Position numbers and translations under genes: made by a program. Below, one piece after another: positions 5,924-7,114 of a stretch of DNA of 7,114 bases. Position 1 is the stretch's first letter. The number at the start of each line of letters is the position of its first letter. Source of the DNA: Desulfatirhabdium sp040755275 (lineage in GTDB: Bacteria; Desulfobacterota; Desulfobacteria; Desulfobacterales; Desulfatirhabdiaceae); assembly GCA_040755275.1 (NCBI GenBank), contig JBFMBE010000182.1, forward strand, positions 1 to 7,114. The letters run 5' to 3'. The notes beneath the pieces are model-generated. The model saw only the letters and a program-made list of their open reading frames with translations, did no database searches and was not told where the DNA came from.

Positions 5924-6197
5924 CCCCCTTGCCTGAACGAGAACCCAGACCCGAGGCAACACGTCGGTCCTTGGCGGACATTGATGTTATGGCCCAGCGG
6001 GACAACCGATCCGCTTGTAGTGCAGTTCTTCGTTTTCCGGAGGGAATGTGGAGGCGCCGCCGATCCATCCGGAAATGAAGCGCCGTATTCGCCTGTCTGC
6101 CGAATATGGCGTATCGGAACAGGGGATATCCTTCGGTAACGGCTGGACATGCATCCGGGGAATAAGCCCGTATGGGTCGGAAGCTCGAAACACCACC
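5924..6197. other. Intergenic gap between regulator and hutH, contains a hairpin
   Basis: These 274 bp hold no convincing gene; open frames here are antisense or overlapping shadows of the neighbours. No matching -24/-12 (TGGC-N8-TTGC) or good -35/-10 pair was found by eye. The ribosome binding signal for hutH, GGAAG at 6179-6183, is 14 bases from the ATG, longer than usual. The length of the gap suggests that hutH has its own promoter or that the message passes through a hairpin. Confidence 0.5.
6081..6111 (+). promoter_or_regulatory. 11-bp stem hairpin upstream of hutH
   Basis: cgccgtattcg at 6081-6091 pairs with cgaatatggcg at 6101-6111 through a 9-nt loop, with one G-U position. There is no T run after it, so it is not a standard intrinsic terminator. 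It could be an mRNA structure in the leader of hutH, an operator, or an imperfect terminator for the regulator gene. Confidence 0.4.
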
Positions 6198-7114
6198 ATG
6201 AACAGGATTTGCATTTCCGGTAACAATCTCTCGATCGATCACGTCATCGCCGTCGTCCACGGGGCTCCCGTCACGCTCGATCCGGCAGCGGTTTCGGTCA
6301 TGGAACGTTCCCGCCGGGCAGTCGTGGACCTCGTCCAGGCAGGAACCGTAGCCTATGGCATCACGACGGGTTTCGGAAGATTCAAGGATTGTATCATTTC
6401 CGCCGAACAGACGGCCGAACTTCAGATCAACCTCGTACGCAGTCATGCCGTCGGCGTCGGCGAGCCGCTTTCGTCCAGACACGTTCGTTCCCTGATGCTG
6501 GCTCGGACAAACACCCTGGCCATGGGACATTCCGGTGTCCGCCCCTGTGTGGTTCAACGACTGATCGATTTTCTGAATCGGGGCATTCACCCGCGGATTC
6601 CATCTCAGGGAAGCCTTGGTGCCAGCGGCGATCTGGCACCGCTGGCCCACATGGCCTTGGTGCTGATCGGAGAAGGTGAGGCGGACGTCGGCGGCAAGCT
6701 CCTGACGGGAGCCGAAGTGCATCAACAAGCGGGATTGGAGCCCTTGAAACTGGAAGCCAAAGAGGGTCTCGCCTTACTCAACGGAACAGCCTTCATGGTG
6801 GGGCTGGGGGCCCTTGCCGTTTCCCGAGCCTCTCATCTGGTTGAAACAGCCGATATCGCAGCCGCAATGACGCTCGAAGCACTTCATGGAACGGATCGGG
6901 CCTACGACGAACGGGTGCATGCCTTGCGCCCCCATCCTCGGCAAATTGAATGCGCGGCATTTCTGCGACGGCTTCTGGAAGGAAGCGGGTTGTTACGCAA
7001 GGATGATCCGAACAACGTTCAGGACCCGTACACCCTGCGATGTGTTCCCCAGGTGCATGGGGCTGTACGAGATGCAGTCGCCTATGCCCGGTGGGTCATC
7101 GAGATCGAGCTGAA
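6198..7114 (+). CDS. hutH: Histidine ammonia-lyase, N-terminal 305 residues (cut by window end)
   Basis: HutH removes ammonia from L-histidine to give urocanate, the first step of histidine degradation in the cytoplasm. The reading frame from the ATG at 6198 runs open to the window end; full-length enzymes have about 500 residues, so roughly 200 are missing. The Ala-Ser-Gly triad that forms the MIO electrophile is at 142-144 within GSLGASGDLAPLAH. Tyr53 in YGITTGFG, His83 in LVRSHAVGVG, Asn195 in LLNGT, and QDPYTLRC (275-282) fall at or next to the positions of the catalytic residues in well-studied HutH. His83 favours histidine rather than phenylalanine as substrate, though tyrosine ammonia-lyases also keep a His here. 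No frameshift or missing active-site residue is seen. The start is supported by the family-like N-terminus, although the ribosome binding signal is weak. Other hut genes would be expected downstream, outside the window. Confidence 0.93.
   Translation, partial: MNRICISGNNLSIDHVIAVVHGAPVTLDPAAVSVMERSRRAVVDLVQAGTVAYGITTGFGRFKDCIISAEQTAELQINLVRSHAVGVGEPLSSRHVRSLMLARTNTLAMGHSGVRPCVVQRLIDFLNRGIHPRIPSQGSLGASGDLAPLAHMALVLIGEGEADVGGKLLTGAEVHQQAGLEPLKLEAKEGLALLNGTAFMVGLGALAVSRASHLVETADIAAAMTLEALHGTDRAYDERVHALRPHPRQIECAAFLRRLLEGSGLLRKDDPNNVQDPYTLRCVPQVHGAVRDAVAYARWVIEIEL

Noticed and set aside
5924..6197. Sigma-54 promoter for hutH
   Set aside because: Candidate TGGC segments such as that near 5974 do not have TTGC at the required distance.
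5814..6728. 304-codon minus-strand open frame over the gap and hutH
   Set aside because: Its 3' half is antisense to hutH active-site codons and the rest covers a gap; no motif or start signal supports it.

Overview
The window looks like a chromosomal segment of a Gram-negative anaerobe, most likely a Desulfobacterota (sulfate-reducer-type) bacterium. This rests on inference: moderately GC-rich coding DNA, a nine-haem c-type cytochrome, a PAS/sigma-54 activator, and dispersed GC-rich inverted-repeat elements with gTCGCAAAAAG-type ends of a kind I associate with that group. No rRNA or other decisive taxonomic marker is present.

Layout. Positions 1-781 hold no convincing gene but are packed with palindromic, transposon-like elements. 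A 125-bp element (15-139) is followed by two related elements of about 310 bp (147-455 and 463-774) in opposite orientation. The same 7-mer, atggctt, stands at 140-146, 456-462 and 775-781. A minus-strand gene (773-1759) encodes a membrane-anchored SGNH/GDSL-like protein, and its stop codon is formed at the edge of the last element. A 530-bp intergenic region follows. It contains an AT-richer stretch, two small inverted repeats, and a third family member (2051-2192) flanked by a perfect 7-bp target duplication.

From 2290 onward everything reads on the plus strand. A 729-residue membrane multihaem cytochrome (2290-4479) fuses an N-terminal c-haem motif, a CopD-like membrane region, a cytochrome b5-like domain and a C-terminal octahaem domain of the hydroxylamine oxidoreductase (HAO) family. 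Only 19 bp later comes a PAS-AAA+-Fis sigma-54 activator (4499-5923), so the two probably form an operon. After a 274-bp gap that contains a hairpin, the start of histidine ammonia-lyase (hutH, 6198 to beyond the window end) appears with its active-site residues intact.

How the parts may work together (inference). The cytochrome looks like a self-contained redox unit able to pass electrons between the membrane and a periplasmic octahaem site, perhaps acting on hydroxylamine, nitrite or another small nitrogen compound. The neighbouring activator would sense a ligand or redox cue through its PAS domain and open a sigma-54 promoter, but no convincing sigma-54 promoter is visible here. HutH starts histidine catabolism; whether it shares the regulator cannot be told from sequence. 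The most unusual points are the MITE-like element family with its 7-bp target duplications and the domain fusion in the cytochrome.
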